A DNA stretch of 64,000 nt, from NCBI RefSeq assembly GCF_026000775.1, contig NZ_AP026830.1, positions 2,317,056-2,381,055 of the forward strand. The letters are read 5' to 3'. The position numbers and the translations under genes are program-made. Positions 24,970 to 32,761 of this stretch are shown here, piece after piece. The DNA is from Vulcanisaeta souniana JCM 11219 (GTDB lineage Archaea; Thermoproteota; Thermoprotei; Thermoproteales; Thermocladiaceae). The notes under the pieces were generated by a model. It saw only the letters and a program-made list of their open reading frames with translations. It was not told the DNA's origin and made no database searches. Within the stretch, counting starts at the first letter, position 1; each line of letters opens with the position of its first letter.

Positions 24970-25800
24970 ATGCACATAATTGATGAGCATATGTTAATGA
25001 ATAAAAACTACATAAGCAATGGGATAAGTCGACTACTTCAAAAAACAATCGTCTCAGACATGGAAATCGATGATACAATTAAGGAATTATTAACATACAT
25101 TATTTATAATGAACCAATAACACTATACAGAATTTCCAAAAATACTAGGTTTGCTGTGTCAACAATATACAAGAAAGCCAAGAGGATGATCCAATATGGA
25201 TTAATAAGGCCATTGAATGATGATGAATTTGGCGGCGAAAGGTGTGTTTACGTGTCCACGGTTAAGGGTCTTCTAACATGTCTAGCCATTAATTGCATTG
25301 ACGATCCAGGCATTGTTATAAGTAGGTTATGCCAGAGGTGGCATTTAAAGAGTTATTGCTGCCAAAGGGCAATGAAAATATTGAGTGTAATGCCGGTATT
25401 ACTTGGCATTGATAGTAATGCCCTGAGGATGATTGAAGACCCCAGGGCAATAATGATCTCAATACTTGAGCATAGGGACCAACTAAGGAAAAGTCTCAAT
25501 CCTGATCTACTGGATGATGTGATTAACACGGCAACGCATTACTTGATCAGCAGGTTAATCATTGATAGTGACATAACCACAAAGTCATCATTACTTGTGG
25601 GTAACGAGAGATTTGTAGTGAACATTGACATTAACGGCAGCGCCTATGTATATGTTTGTAAACTCTGCGAGAAGTCATGCATGAATATTACTATACCAAG
25701 TGATTCCAATGGATGTGCCCTATTTCATGAGATTAGAAGGTTAGGGATTTGGATCCGCCCACAATCGCCATTGAGCCATCAAAAATCAATCATTGTTTAA
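24970..25800 (+). CDS. Helix-turn-helix protein with cysteine cluster (paralogue B)
   Basis: A 276-aa paralogue of the protein at 18222. The two align over the HTH (TLYRISKNTRFAVSTIYKKA), the TVKGLLTCLAINCIDD segment and the C-terminal SAYVYVCKLCEKSC...GC motif. Shared elements are six cysteines, in a CX4C pair and a CX2CX3C plus distal Cys. Paralogue B has extra cysteines (RLCQRW, SYCCQR). It is encoded directly before the SUMT-dsrN operon, itself headed by the shared palindrome. ATG 24970 or ATG 24991 may be the start. Probable metal- or redox-sensing DNA-binding protein; not demonstrated. Confidence 0.72.
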   Translation: MHIIDEHMLMNKNYISNGISRLLQKTIVSDMEIDDTIKELLTYIIYNEPITLYRISKNTRFAVSTIYKKAKRMIQYGLIRPLNDDEFGGERCVYVSTVKGLLTCLAINCIDDPGIVISRLCQRWHLKSYCCQRAMKILSVMPVLLGIDSNALRMIEDPRAIMISILEHRDQLRKSLNPDLLDDVINTATHYLISRLIIDSDITTKSSLLVGNERFVVNIDINGSAYVYVCKLCEKSCMNITIPSDSNGCALFHEIRRLGIWIRPQSPLSHQKSIIV

Positions 25801-25820
25801 TTATTTAAGTGAGTGAGGTT

Positions 25821-25839
25821 TTTACATGCTACGTGAAAT
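25821..25839 (+). promoter_or_regulatory. Sulfate-island palindrome, SUMT-dsrN promoter
   Basis: TTTTAC-ATGCTAC-GTGAAA, one base off TTNCAC in the left arm, then TAATCATTATTTAATG with the TATA element at about 25843-25854. It ties siroheme-related genes to the dsr and apr promoters. Confidence 0.6.
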
Positions 25840-25882
25840 AATCATTATTTAATGCCGCGATTTAATAAGTAATAAGACAAGG

Positions 25883-26539
25883 GTGATCATTATTTCGATC
25901 TATGTTGTTGGGGTGGGCCCCTGGGATCCCGAGCTAATTACCGTGAAGGCAATTAAAGTATTGAGTAAGGCGGATGTTATTTTCTACGGTTCATTGATTA
26001 ATGAGGAGATAATAAGAATGTATGCACCTAGGGCGGAGAAAATATACATGGGCCATGTCAAGGGTGACGACCATAGGGAGTACGTTATTGAGGCACTAAA
26101 GATGGCTAGGAGAGGTCTTAATGTTGTTTTTCTCAAGAATGGAGACCCTGTAATATTCGGCAGGGGGATTGAGATCTGCAGGGAAGCGATTAGTAATGGC
26201 ATTCATTGTGAAGTGATACCAGGGGTCAGTAGCTTCACAGCGGCTGCTGCCCGGTACCTAATCGAGTTGAAGGGCACGATCATGCTTATGGCCTATCCAA
26301 ACATAGACTTTAATACTGATGCTGACGTTAGAGTCATATTCATGGGGTCGAAGATAGCCAAGGAATTAATACACAGGTTCAGTGATAATAACAAAATCAT
26401 AATAGTTAGTAGGGTTACTTACCCCGATGAGGAGGCCCATGATATAGATGTTAGTGTCAAGGTTGATGGGCTCGATGTAAGGGCTCCATCATTGATCTTC
26501 GTATTAAGGCGTGATGAACATGGAAGCCACAGTACCTAG
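25883..26539 (+). CDS. SUMT-like tetrapyrrole methyltransferase (siroheme branch)
   Basis: The 218-aa protein has the tetrapyrrole methylase fold: IYVVGVGPWDPELITVKAIK at the N terminus, LKNGDPVIFGRGIE near residue 90 and a VIPGVSSFTAAAARY AdoMet-site motif near 112. It is a little shorter than typical uroporphyrinogen-III C-methyltransferases (about 240-260 aa). The GDPvIFGRG motif suits SUMT, which makes precorrin-2 for siroheme; the CbiF/CobM branch is the alternative. GTG start with AAGGG close before it. It overlaps dsrN by about 20 nt. Siroheme supply for DsrAB is the contextual reading. Confidence 0.7.
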   Translation: MIIISIYVVGVGPWDPELITVKAIKVLSKADVIFYGSLINEEIIRMYAPRAEKIYMGHVKGDDHREYVIEALKMARRGLNVVFLKNGDPVIFGRGIEICREAISNGIHCEVIPGVSSFTAAAARYLIELKGTIMLMAYPNIDFNTDADVRVIFMGSKIAKELIHRFSDNNKIIIVSRVTYPDEEAHDIDVSVKVDGLDVRAPSLIFVLRRDEHGSHST

Positions 26540-27896
26540 GTTAGTAATAGCTTCGTATAAGGGTAAGAATGGTAAGACCACCGTGACGTTAGCGCTGGCA
26601 TATGCATTAATAAGGACTGGTTATAGGATCTCCATGTTTAAGGTTGGTCCAGACTACATAGACCCAAGCTATCACTCCGTAATAATCAACAAACCAAGCA
26701 GGAACCTTGATTATGTGCTTATGGGTAACAGGGTAATAACCAGGTTCTATAGGTACTCCATGGATTCCGACATTGCTATCATTGAGGGCGTCTCTGGCCT
26801 TTATGACAGCATGGACGGAGTTACTGAGGTTGGTAGCACCGCCCAAGTAGCGAAGTTGCTTGGGGCGCCAGTCGTTCTTGTGATCAATGGCGAGAGGATC
26901 AACAGGACTGTGAGAGCCATAATAAGGGGCTTAAGGATCTTCGACCCAAGCGTGAGGATCGTTGGTGCAGTAATTACGAATGTTAACCAGAGACAGTTAG
27001 ATAAGTTGAGGACTGCCGTGGAGAACGAGGGCCTGGAGTTCCTGGGTTACGTACCGAAGCGCGATGATGTGGAGGAAGTCATGCAATATAGGCACCTGGG
27101 TTTAATGCATGCCGGGGAAGTAAATACTCAGCAGTTGATGAATGTATTTAGGGATGCCTCGGACTTCATAGATGTTAATAAGGTGATTAAAATCGCCAGA
27201 GAATACTCAGAGCCAATTGAGGTAAGGGATTACGCCAGTCCAAATGAATCCAAGGAAGTCACGACTAAGTTAAGAGTCGGCATATTAGGCGGTAGGGTGT
27301 TTACGTTTTATTATCCGGAGACCATTGAAAGGATCAGTAACTTTACAAGAGACCTTAAGTTCATAGATCCGGAGAGGGATCAAGAGCTTGGTGAATTGGA
27401 CCTATTACTGATTGGTGGCGGTTTTCCTGAGGTCTATGGGGAGGACCTGGAGAGAAATCGTAGCCTTAGGTATGAGGTGAGGAGATTCATAGACTCGGGT
27501 GGGTACCTATATGCCGAATGTGGGGGCTTGATGTATTTAACGAATTCAATAATCCATAACAATGAGGAGTATGATATGGTGGGTGCCATAGATGCCACGA
27601 CAATTATGCATAGGAGACCCATGTGGTATGGCTATGCCAAGGCCAGGGTAATTAGGGACTCCATTATTGGTAATACTAATACCGTATTGATGGGGCACGA
27701 ATTCCATTACTCCTCATTGATCCTTCACGGCAATTATGACTTCGTTATTAAGTACGAGAGGGGCGTGGGGGTGAATGGTTTTGACGGCTTTCAAATAAAT
27801 AATGCCTACGCCCATTACCTTCACATCCATCCAGATACTTATGATGTGATTGATAGGATACTCAGAAGAATCTTGGTTAATAAGACCAAGCCCTAG
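26520..27896 (+). CDS. dsrN: DsrN/CbiA-like a,c-diamide synthase (siroheme amidation)
   Basis: A 458-aa glutamine-dependent amidase of the CobB/CbiA type: an N-terminal P-loop-like SYKGKNGKTTVTLALAYAL, VGPDYIDPSYH near residue 40, and a C-terminal class I glutaminase with AECGGLMYL (nucleophile Cys) near 338 and an EFHYS motif near 395. CbiA amidates cobyrinate, but in sulfate reducers and sulfur oxidisers the dsr-linked DsrN amidates siroheme to siroamide. No other cobalamin genes are nearby and the promoter carries the dsr palindrome, so DsrN is favoured. ATG 26520 is chosen; GTG 26511 and ATG 26514 are alternatives. Confidence 0.75.
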   Translation: MEATVPRLVIASYKGKNGKTTVTLALAYALIRTGYRISMFKVGPDYIDPSYHSVIINKPSRNLDYVLMGNRVITRFYRYSMDSDIAIIEGVSGLYDSMDGVTEVGSTAQVAKLLGAPVVLVINGERINRTVRAIIRGLRIFDPSVRIVGAVITNVNQRQLDKLRTAVENEGLEFLGYVPKRDDVEEVMQYRHLGLMHAGEVNTQQLMNVFRDASDFIDVNKVIKIAREYSEPIEVRDYASPNESKEVTTKLRVGILGGRVFTFYYPETIERISNFTRDLKFIDPERDQELGELDLLLIGGGFPEVYGEDLERNRSLRYEVRRFIDSGGYLYAECGGLMYLTNSIIHNNEEYDMVGAIDATTIMHRRPMWYGYAKARVIRDSIIGNTNTVLMGHEFHYSSLILHGNYDFVIKYERGVGVNGFDGFQINNAYAHYLHIHPDTYDVIDRILRRILVNKTKP

Positions 27897-27897
27897 T

Positions 27898-28572
27898 TTA
27901 ATTAAGTATATAGTCATTACCACACTGCATTGCCAGTATCCTAGCCTTATTGCCATTATCCATGAATGCCACCGACTTGCAACCATTAATATCCGTTGTG
28001 GGGAAGTAATCAACTAACGCCTTCGCAATTACCCTCCTAGCCCTACTAACGGTATTCGCATCCCCATACATATTAATTAATGCCTCATACAGCGAATTAA
28101 AGGCGGCAAGCCTAAGGTTATTGGGTAATATGAATAGAACGTTCTTAGGAAACTCCTGATATAACATTATGAGCCCATTACTGAGCCTTTCCCTGCCACT
28201 CAGGTAAAGTAATTTTACATAACTCTCAACCTCATCATCACTGAACCCTATTAAGCCCCAGTTACCCTTAATGGCCCCAATCACTGCCTGGGCAGTATCC
28301 TCATTTATACCATCAATATTCATAAAATACGCAAAAAGAAGTAACAAATATCCACCCAAACTTACCAAGTACCTACTCCTGCTAATTCTTTTCAGCAATC
28401 CCATCATCTCCAGTTCAGAGATCTTCCTGTAAAACGTCGCCTTACTAACATGCCCCGCCAATGACAACCACAATGGGTTTGGACCACCATCTCTCGTAGT
28501 CTCACGAATAGTGTGAAGAATAAACTTCAAAATCATCAAATGCGTAATATCAATATCAATGCCAGGTATCAT
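27898..28572 (-). CDS. Third helix-turn-helix protein of the island
   Basis: A 224-aa protein with an HTH at about residues 35-65 (GHVSKATFYRKISELEMMGLLKR) followed by a helical domain. The layout recalls the two Cys-rich proteins but the cysteine cluster is reduced to two residues near the C terminus (NGC, MQC). It is convergent with dsrN and ends 1-2 nt from it. The promoter carries a half-site, GTGAAATAAG on the minus strand (28604-28613), directly upstream of a GTATTTTTAG TATA element, and the transcript would be leaderless. Probably a regulator with a different signal. Confidence 0.6.
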   Translation of the reverse strand: MIPGIDIDITHLMILKFILHTIRETTRDGGPNPLWLSLAGHVSKATFYRKISELEMMGLLKRISRSRYLVSLGGYLLLLFAYFMNIDGINEDTAQAVIGAIKGNWGLIGFSDDEVESYVKLLYLSGRERLSNGLIMLYQEFPKNVLFILPNNLRLAAFNSLYEALINMYGDANTVSRARRVIAKALVDYFPTTDINGCKSVAFMDNGNKARILAMQCGNDYILN

Positions 28573-28655
28573 TCAATATTTCTTAATGGCTAAACTAAAA
28601 ATACTTATTTCACATGAAACTAAACCTAGTTACAATTACTAAAACAATGACGTAC

Positions 28656-28960
28656 ATACAATGCGTTGAACTAAATGTATCCAGTGAACTTAACAGTATT
28701 TTTATGAATACCATAGACCGATCGAGAAATATGACCCTGGTAGTAGCTTTAGTGAAAACGCTGAGTCATTCATTAATGTCAATAAGGTACTAATTAGTAC
28801 ATTCATTGAATATAATAGTAATATCAGGATCAAGATTTATACTGGGGATGGACAAAATGCTGAAGGAGCAACAGCACCATTAAATGATACTATAAATACA
28901 AAATCGAATCTAAGAAAAGAACATACACCATTAATGAAAAATGCTGCTATCATTCCGTAG
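28656..28960 (+). other. Gap with possible decayed coding sequence
   Basis: In the 590-bp gap 28573-29163 one frame reads MTYIQCVELNVSSELN... for 48 codons and then stops, while another open frame of about 80 codons without a start (28692-28960, ...SSFSENAESFINVNK... to ...NAAIIP-stop) overlaps it. Codon use looks gene-like but neither piece resembles a family I know. It may be an old pseudogene. 28961-29150 shows nothing beyond AT-rich sequence. Confidence 0.25.
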
Positions 28961-29152
28961 ATACTTTCTATGTAATGATACCCTTAACCACTTAATGCGG
29001 GTCTACAATAAAGTAACTAATAGTAATCATCCCAATTTACGAATTAATTGGCATCTTTATGATCAGTGAATTAATTAAGGAATTCCTTATACACATTGGA
29101 TAATTATTAGGTTTATATTGATCGTCCCTGGGTACAGCATTATCATGCCATA

Positions 29153-29171
29153 TTTCACGTGCATTGTGGAA
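29153..29171 (+). promoter_or_regulatory. Sulfate-island palindrome upstream of the 29.2-kb gene
   Basis: TTTCAC-GTGCATT-GTGGAA fits the consensus exactly. A TATA element (TTAATAAATAC) begins about 5 bp downstream, the same spacing as at the other sites. Confidence 0.55.
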
Positions 29172-29205
29172 TAGTATTAATAAATACTTTTACATAAATA
29201 TTATT

Positions 29206-29919
29206 GTGAGCAATGCAAGCATAATAAATAATATTATTGATAATGCAATAACTAAGGTTAAACTATTCGAGCCTAATTCATTAATTAGAGAGAAGGCTGA
29301 CTTATTCGTTAAAATTCACTTAGTTCCTACGGAGCAATTAATCAAAATAGAGAAAGGCGTGGTAATTCCCACTACATACATAATTGACCTAGCCGTAATA
29401 AGCCCCTCGGTAACACGAATTAAGGATTACCTGGACATGCATGAAAAGGATTCCCTAAGCCTTGGCAGGAGAATGAGTAATGTTAAGGATAGGGAACGAT
29501 TAATCACTGATTATATAGATTTAATCATAGGTACATTGAGGTTTTTCAAGGATTACTTCATATGCAGGCATGTCCTTGATCACATTGTCTGGGCCTACGA
29601 TGAGATTATGAATAATAATACAGTGATTGGGTTATTTAGGAATAAGTTTAAGGATGATAGGGAGGTTGATAAGGTCTTAAACGAGTTGTCTAAGCATGTT
29701 GTTGCTTCAATCACTGATTTCTACAGTGGGTTGAGGAAGTGGGTTCTTAGTAATGAGTTAAGGAAGCCTTCATATACGCAGTACTTCATAGTTAATGAAG
29801 TATTAAGAAGGCTCTCACCCAATGAATATTTAATAGTCATTGAAGCCAATGAGGATTATTTCTACTTAGGACTTCTTAGGGACGTCTCATTAACGAACAC
29901 TATAATTAAGTTAAGTTAA
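29206..29919 (+). CDS. Hypothetical protein under the shared palindrome
   Basis: About 237 aa, mostly helical and charged, with one cysteine (YFICRHVLDH) and no membrane helix. Not recognised. The frame is open from 29164, but that start lies inside the palindrome; the TATA element at about 29176-29186 predicts a leaderless start at the GTG 29206. Because its promoter matches those of dsr, apr and sat, this gene is a candidate new member of the sulfate-respiration regulon. Confidence 0.6.
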   Translation: MSNASIINNIIDNAITKVKLFEPNSLIREKADLFVKIHLVPTEQLIKIEKGVVIPTTYIIDLAVISPSVTRIKDYLDMHEKDSLSLGRRMSNVKDRERLITDYIDLIIGTLRFFKDYFICRHVLDHIVWAYDEIMNNNTVIGLFRNKFKDDREVDKVLNELSKHVVASITDFYSGLRKWVLSNELRKPSYTQYFIVNEVLRRLSPNEYLIVIEANEDYFYLGLLRDVSLTNTIIKLS

Positions 29920-30320
29920 TAATGAATCCATGTAAGGCAGCTTCATCCATTTCTATAATAATATTGAATTACCAAGACAAATAATCTACTAACATCAATA
30001 ACCTGGCAGTAATTCATGGTAGTAACGCCCTACTACTTATTTGCTAATTTTGTAATTAATGACAGGACAAAACCAATGCTTAATAGGTCTTGTATATAAA
30101 TGGATATAAATAAGCTTATTGGCTTATTATTGAAGCTATTTTTATACTTTTATATTCTATTCCCTTATTAATTTAATTTTTATAGGTATCTGTTAAGAAA
30201 TATGTGTAATATAATTGAAAGTTATTTATTTATTTCTGAATAGATTATTAAATTATTTTACATAAAACGTGATAATACGTGTAATAATGTTTATATATCG
30301 TGAAGTCAAGTTTTTGACTG
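29920..30320. other. AT-rich intergenic region before tauE
   Basis: About 400 bp of AT-rich DNA without a convincing frame on either strand. Apart from the palindrome and half-site at 30256-30288 and the TATA element at 30289-30299 I see nothing in it. Confidence 0.5.
30256..30288 (+). promoter_or_regulatory. Palindrome plus extra half-site, tauE promoter
   Basis: TTTTAC-ATAAAAC-GTGATA at 30256-30274 resembles the other sites with two deviations. A second right half, ACGTGTAATAAT, follows at 30277-30288 and abuts the TATA element GTTTATATATC. The doubled arrangement is unique in the window. Confidence 0.5.
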
Positions 30321-31736
30321 ATGATCACCGTAATATTCGATCTACTAAAGATGCTGGAATTCGTAATCGCAGGTATTGTGGCTGGCTTACTCGGTGCCCT
30401 GGCTGGGCTTGGCGGTGGCGTTGTTTTAACGCCAGTATTAACGTTGTTCCTGAGCGTACCAATAATATACGCCACGGGCTCCGCATTAATATCGACAATA
30501 TCCACATCAGCCGGCTCAGCCAGTGTATATGTCAAGAAGAGACTAGCCAATGACAGGATAGGCATTAGCCTAGTCACCGCAACAACCACGGGTGCAATAA
30601 TAGGTTCATTAACAGCAAATTTCGTATATGCACACGGCCTCACTTGGATCATATATGTAATATTTGGCGTAGTACTACTGGCTTCAATAGTGCCAACGGT
30701 GCAAAGGAGCACTTGTGAATTACCGCCACTAAGGGACCCGGATCGAACAACCAAGGTCTTCAAACTCTATGGAGTGTGCTATGACCCAGCACTAAAGATT
30801 TGGTATAAGTATTGGGGTGTTCGTTGGTGGCTCGGCTGGCTTATCATGCTCTTCGCTGGCTTCATTAGTGGGTTATTGGGTATTGGTAGTGGGGCCCTTA
30901 AGGTCCTTGCCATGGATTGGGGAATGAACTTGCCCATGAAGGTGAGTACAACAACGAGTAACTTCATGATAGGAGTGACAGCGGCGACTAGCGGCTCGCT
31001 ATATTGGTTCTTTGGGTACATAAGTCCATTCATAGCTGCATGCACGGCGATTGGTGTCCTGCTTGGTTCGAGGATTGGCACTAGGATGCTCATGTACGTG
31101 ACCAATAGGCAGGTTAGGTGGGTCTTTGTATCGATACTGGCTTATTTGGGCTTTAGGATGGTTCTTAGGGGTCTCGGTAGGGAGGGCATGCTGCCGATAA
31201 CGTCAATGGAAAGAAACATAGTGGCTGCAGTATTCGCATCGATAATAATAATTTCCCTCTACTTCGTATTCACGTACAAGTACCAGGAAACCCAAGACAT
31301 GACGCTGAGTATTTACCAGGCTCAGCAGGAGAATCCGGGAAAGATTGAGCTTAAGTTCATAAATATAACGAGTAATCTCCTTAAGTACGGCGTCTTCATA
31401 AGTATCGCGCTATTAATTCTCGGTCTTATACTCATCTTTGTTCATGGTGGTGGATTGGGAATACCGCTTAATAAGATCGTTGATCCCAATGGACATGTTG
31501 ATACCTCGGCAATATCGATAATGAGCGTTGTTGTTGGTGATTTAAGGCTTGATGGGCTAAGCCTAATGCTAACAGGGTTATTGGTTTTAATAGCAATACC
31601 GGTGATCATGGTTTCACTAAACCTCGCTAGGTTCGCCATGGAGAGAGATGTACTATATACAGTACTTGCAGCAATAACCCTGGTCAACCTGTTCCTCGCA
31701 ATATTCGTACTTCCGGTAATAATACTTCATGTGTAG
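30321..31736 (+). CDS. TauE/SafE-family exporter with C-terminal DUF1634 domain
   Basis: A 471-aa integral membrane protein. Residues about 10-310 form the TauE/SafE permease with the two repeats typical of the family: GLLGALAGLGGGVVLTPVLT near 20 and SGLLGIGSGALKVLAM near 185. Residues about 345-470 add a three-helix DUF1634-like region. TauE/SafE proteins move sulfite, sulfoacetate or related anions. The leaderless ATG is 27 nt after the TATA centre. Regulation by the shared palindrome and a second TauE/SafE gene next door support sulfur oxyanion transport; direction is unknown. Confidence 0.82.
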   Translation: MITVIFDLLKMLEFVIAGIVAGLLGALAGLGGGVVLTPVLTLFLSVPIIYATGSALISTISTSAGSASVYVKKRLANDRIGISLVTATTTGAIIGSLTANFVYAHGLTWIIYVIFGVVLLASIVPTVQRSTCELPPLRDPDRTTKVFKLYGVCYDPALKIWYKYWGVRWWLGWLIMLFAGFISGLLGIGSGALKVLAMDWGMNLPMKVSTTTSNFMIGVTAATSGSLYWFFGYISPFIAACTAIGVLLGSRIGTRMLMYVTNRQVRWVFVSILAYLGFRMVLRGLGREGMLPITSMERNIVAAVFASIIIISLYFVFTYKYQETQDMTLSIYQAQQENPGKIELKFINITSNLLKYGVFISIALLILGLILIFVHGGGLGIPLNKIVDPNGHVDTSAISIMSVVVGDLRLDGLSLMLTGLLVLIAIPVIMVSLNLARFAMERDVLYTVLAAITLVNLFLAIFVLPVIILHV

Positions 31737-31746
31737 GGTGCTTAAA

Positions 31747-32715
31747 ATGTATGTAGTTACCCAAGCCCTGGCAAACCTGGGCTTAATAGCAGTTTGTGGC
31801 TTAGGAGCTGGCATACTCGGGGGACTACTTGGGCTCGGTGGTGCCGTTATACTAACGCCACTATTAACAATTCTGCTTAACCTGCCAATACAGTACTCCG
31901 CCGGCATTAGTCTCGTGTCTGCAATATCCACGTCAATAATGGCTGGCTCCAGGTTCCTGAGGATGGGCTTACCAAACACTAAGGTTTTCATAGCATTATC
32001 CTCAGCAGGCACCACTGGAGCCATAATGGGGTCGTTGATGGCGTACCACATAATAAACTCGGGCTATAACTGGATCCTTTACCTAGTGTTTAGTGGTGTC
32101 ATGTACATGGCAATGGCCCTCGTGGCAAGGCCCAAGCAACACGTGGTAACGGCATTACCAGTAGACGTAAGGGATTCCTACGTAGTCACCGGGTCCTACC
32201 TGGACCAGGCCCTGAAGGTCTATGTGAACTACGGAATACGAAGAAGCAACCTACTCAAGGCATGGGGAGTTATGCTCTTTGGAGGCGTGATATCGGGCCT
32301 CCTTGGGATCGGAGGCGGGCCAATAAACATGCTAGCCCTGTACTGGGCTGCCGAGATGCCGATAAAGGTTGCTTCAGCAACCAGCAACCTAATAGTCGGG
32401 GCCACGGCGGCAACCAGCGGAACACTTTACTGGTTCTTTGGTTATATACAGCCGTTCATGGCCATGGCATCAGTGATAGGCATAGTGATTGGCGCAAACA
32501 TATCAACGCACATACTACCCAAGGCCAGGGGATCCACAATAAAGATACTACTGCTCTCAATATTCTCATACCTAGCATACAGAATGCTACTATCTGGATT
32601 GAAGAGGGGAGGGATCTTCGTATTGCCAACAGGCATTGAGTATGTAACGTCGTTCATGGTACTAATAATAACACTGGGAATACTATTTGCATTGCGTAAA
32701 TACATTAATGATTAA
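31747..32715 (+). CDS. Second TauE/SafE-family membrane protein
   Basis: A 322-aa paralogue of the preceding protein without the DUF1634 tail. It keeps both repeats (GAGILGGLLGLGGAVILTPLL near residue 22; VISGLLGIGGGPINMLALYW near 185) and seven to eight membrane helices. It starts 10 nt after the first gene ends, so the two are co-transcribed and may form a hetero-oligomer or serve different substrates. The ATG at 31747 is preferred over the upstream open frame. Confidence 0.82.
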   Translation: MYVVTQALANLGLIAVCGLGAGILGGLLGLGGAVILTPLLTILLNLPIQYSAGISLVSAISTSIMAGSRFLRMGLPNTKVFIALSSAGTTGAIMGSLMAYHIINSGYNWILYLVFSGVMYMAMALVARPKQHVVTALPVDVRDSYVVTGSYLDQALKVYVNYGIRRSNLLKAWGVMLFGGVISGLLGIGGGPINMLALYWAAEMPIKVASATSNLIVGATAATSGTLYWFFGYIQPFMAMASVIGIVIGANISTHILPKARGSTIKILLLSIFSYLAYRMLLSGLKRGGIFVLPTGIEYVTSFMVLIITLGILFALRKYIND

Positions 32716-32761
32716 TATACGGTTAAGGTTTATTAATTTACGTTAAATAATTCCTTAATCC

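Noticed and set aside
25883-27896. A cobalamin biosynthesis operon (CobM/CbiF plus CbiA)
   Set aside because: Only two such genes are present, with no other corrin genes around and with the sulfate palindrome in the promoter; siroheme and siroamide synthesis fits better.
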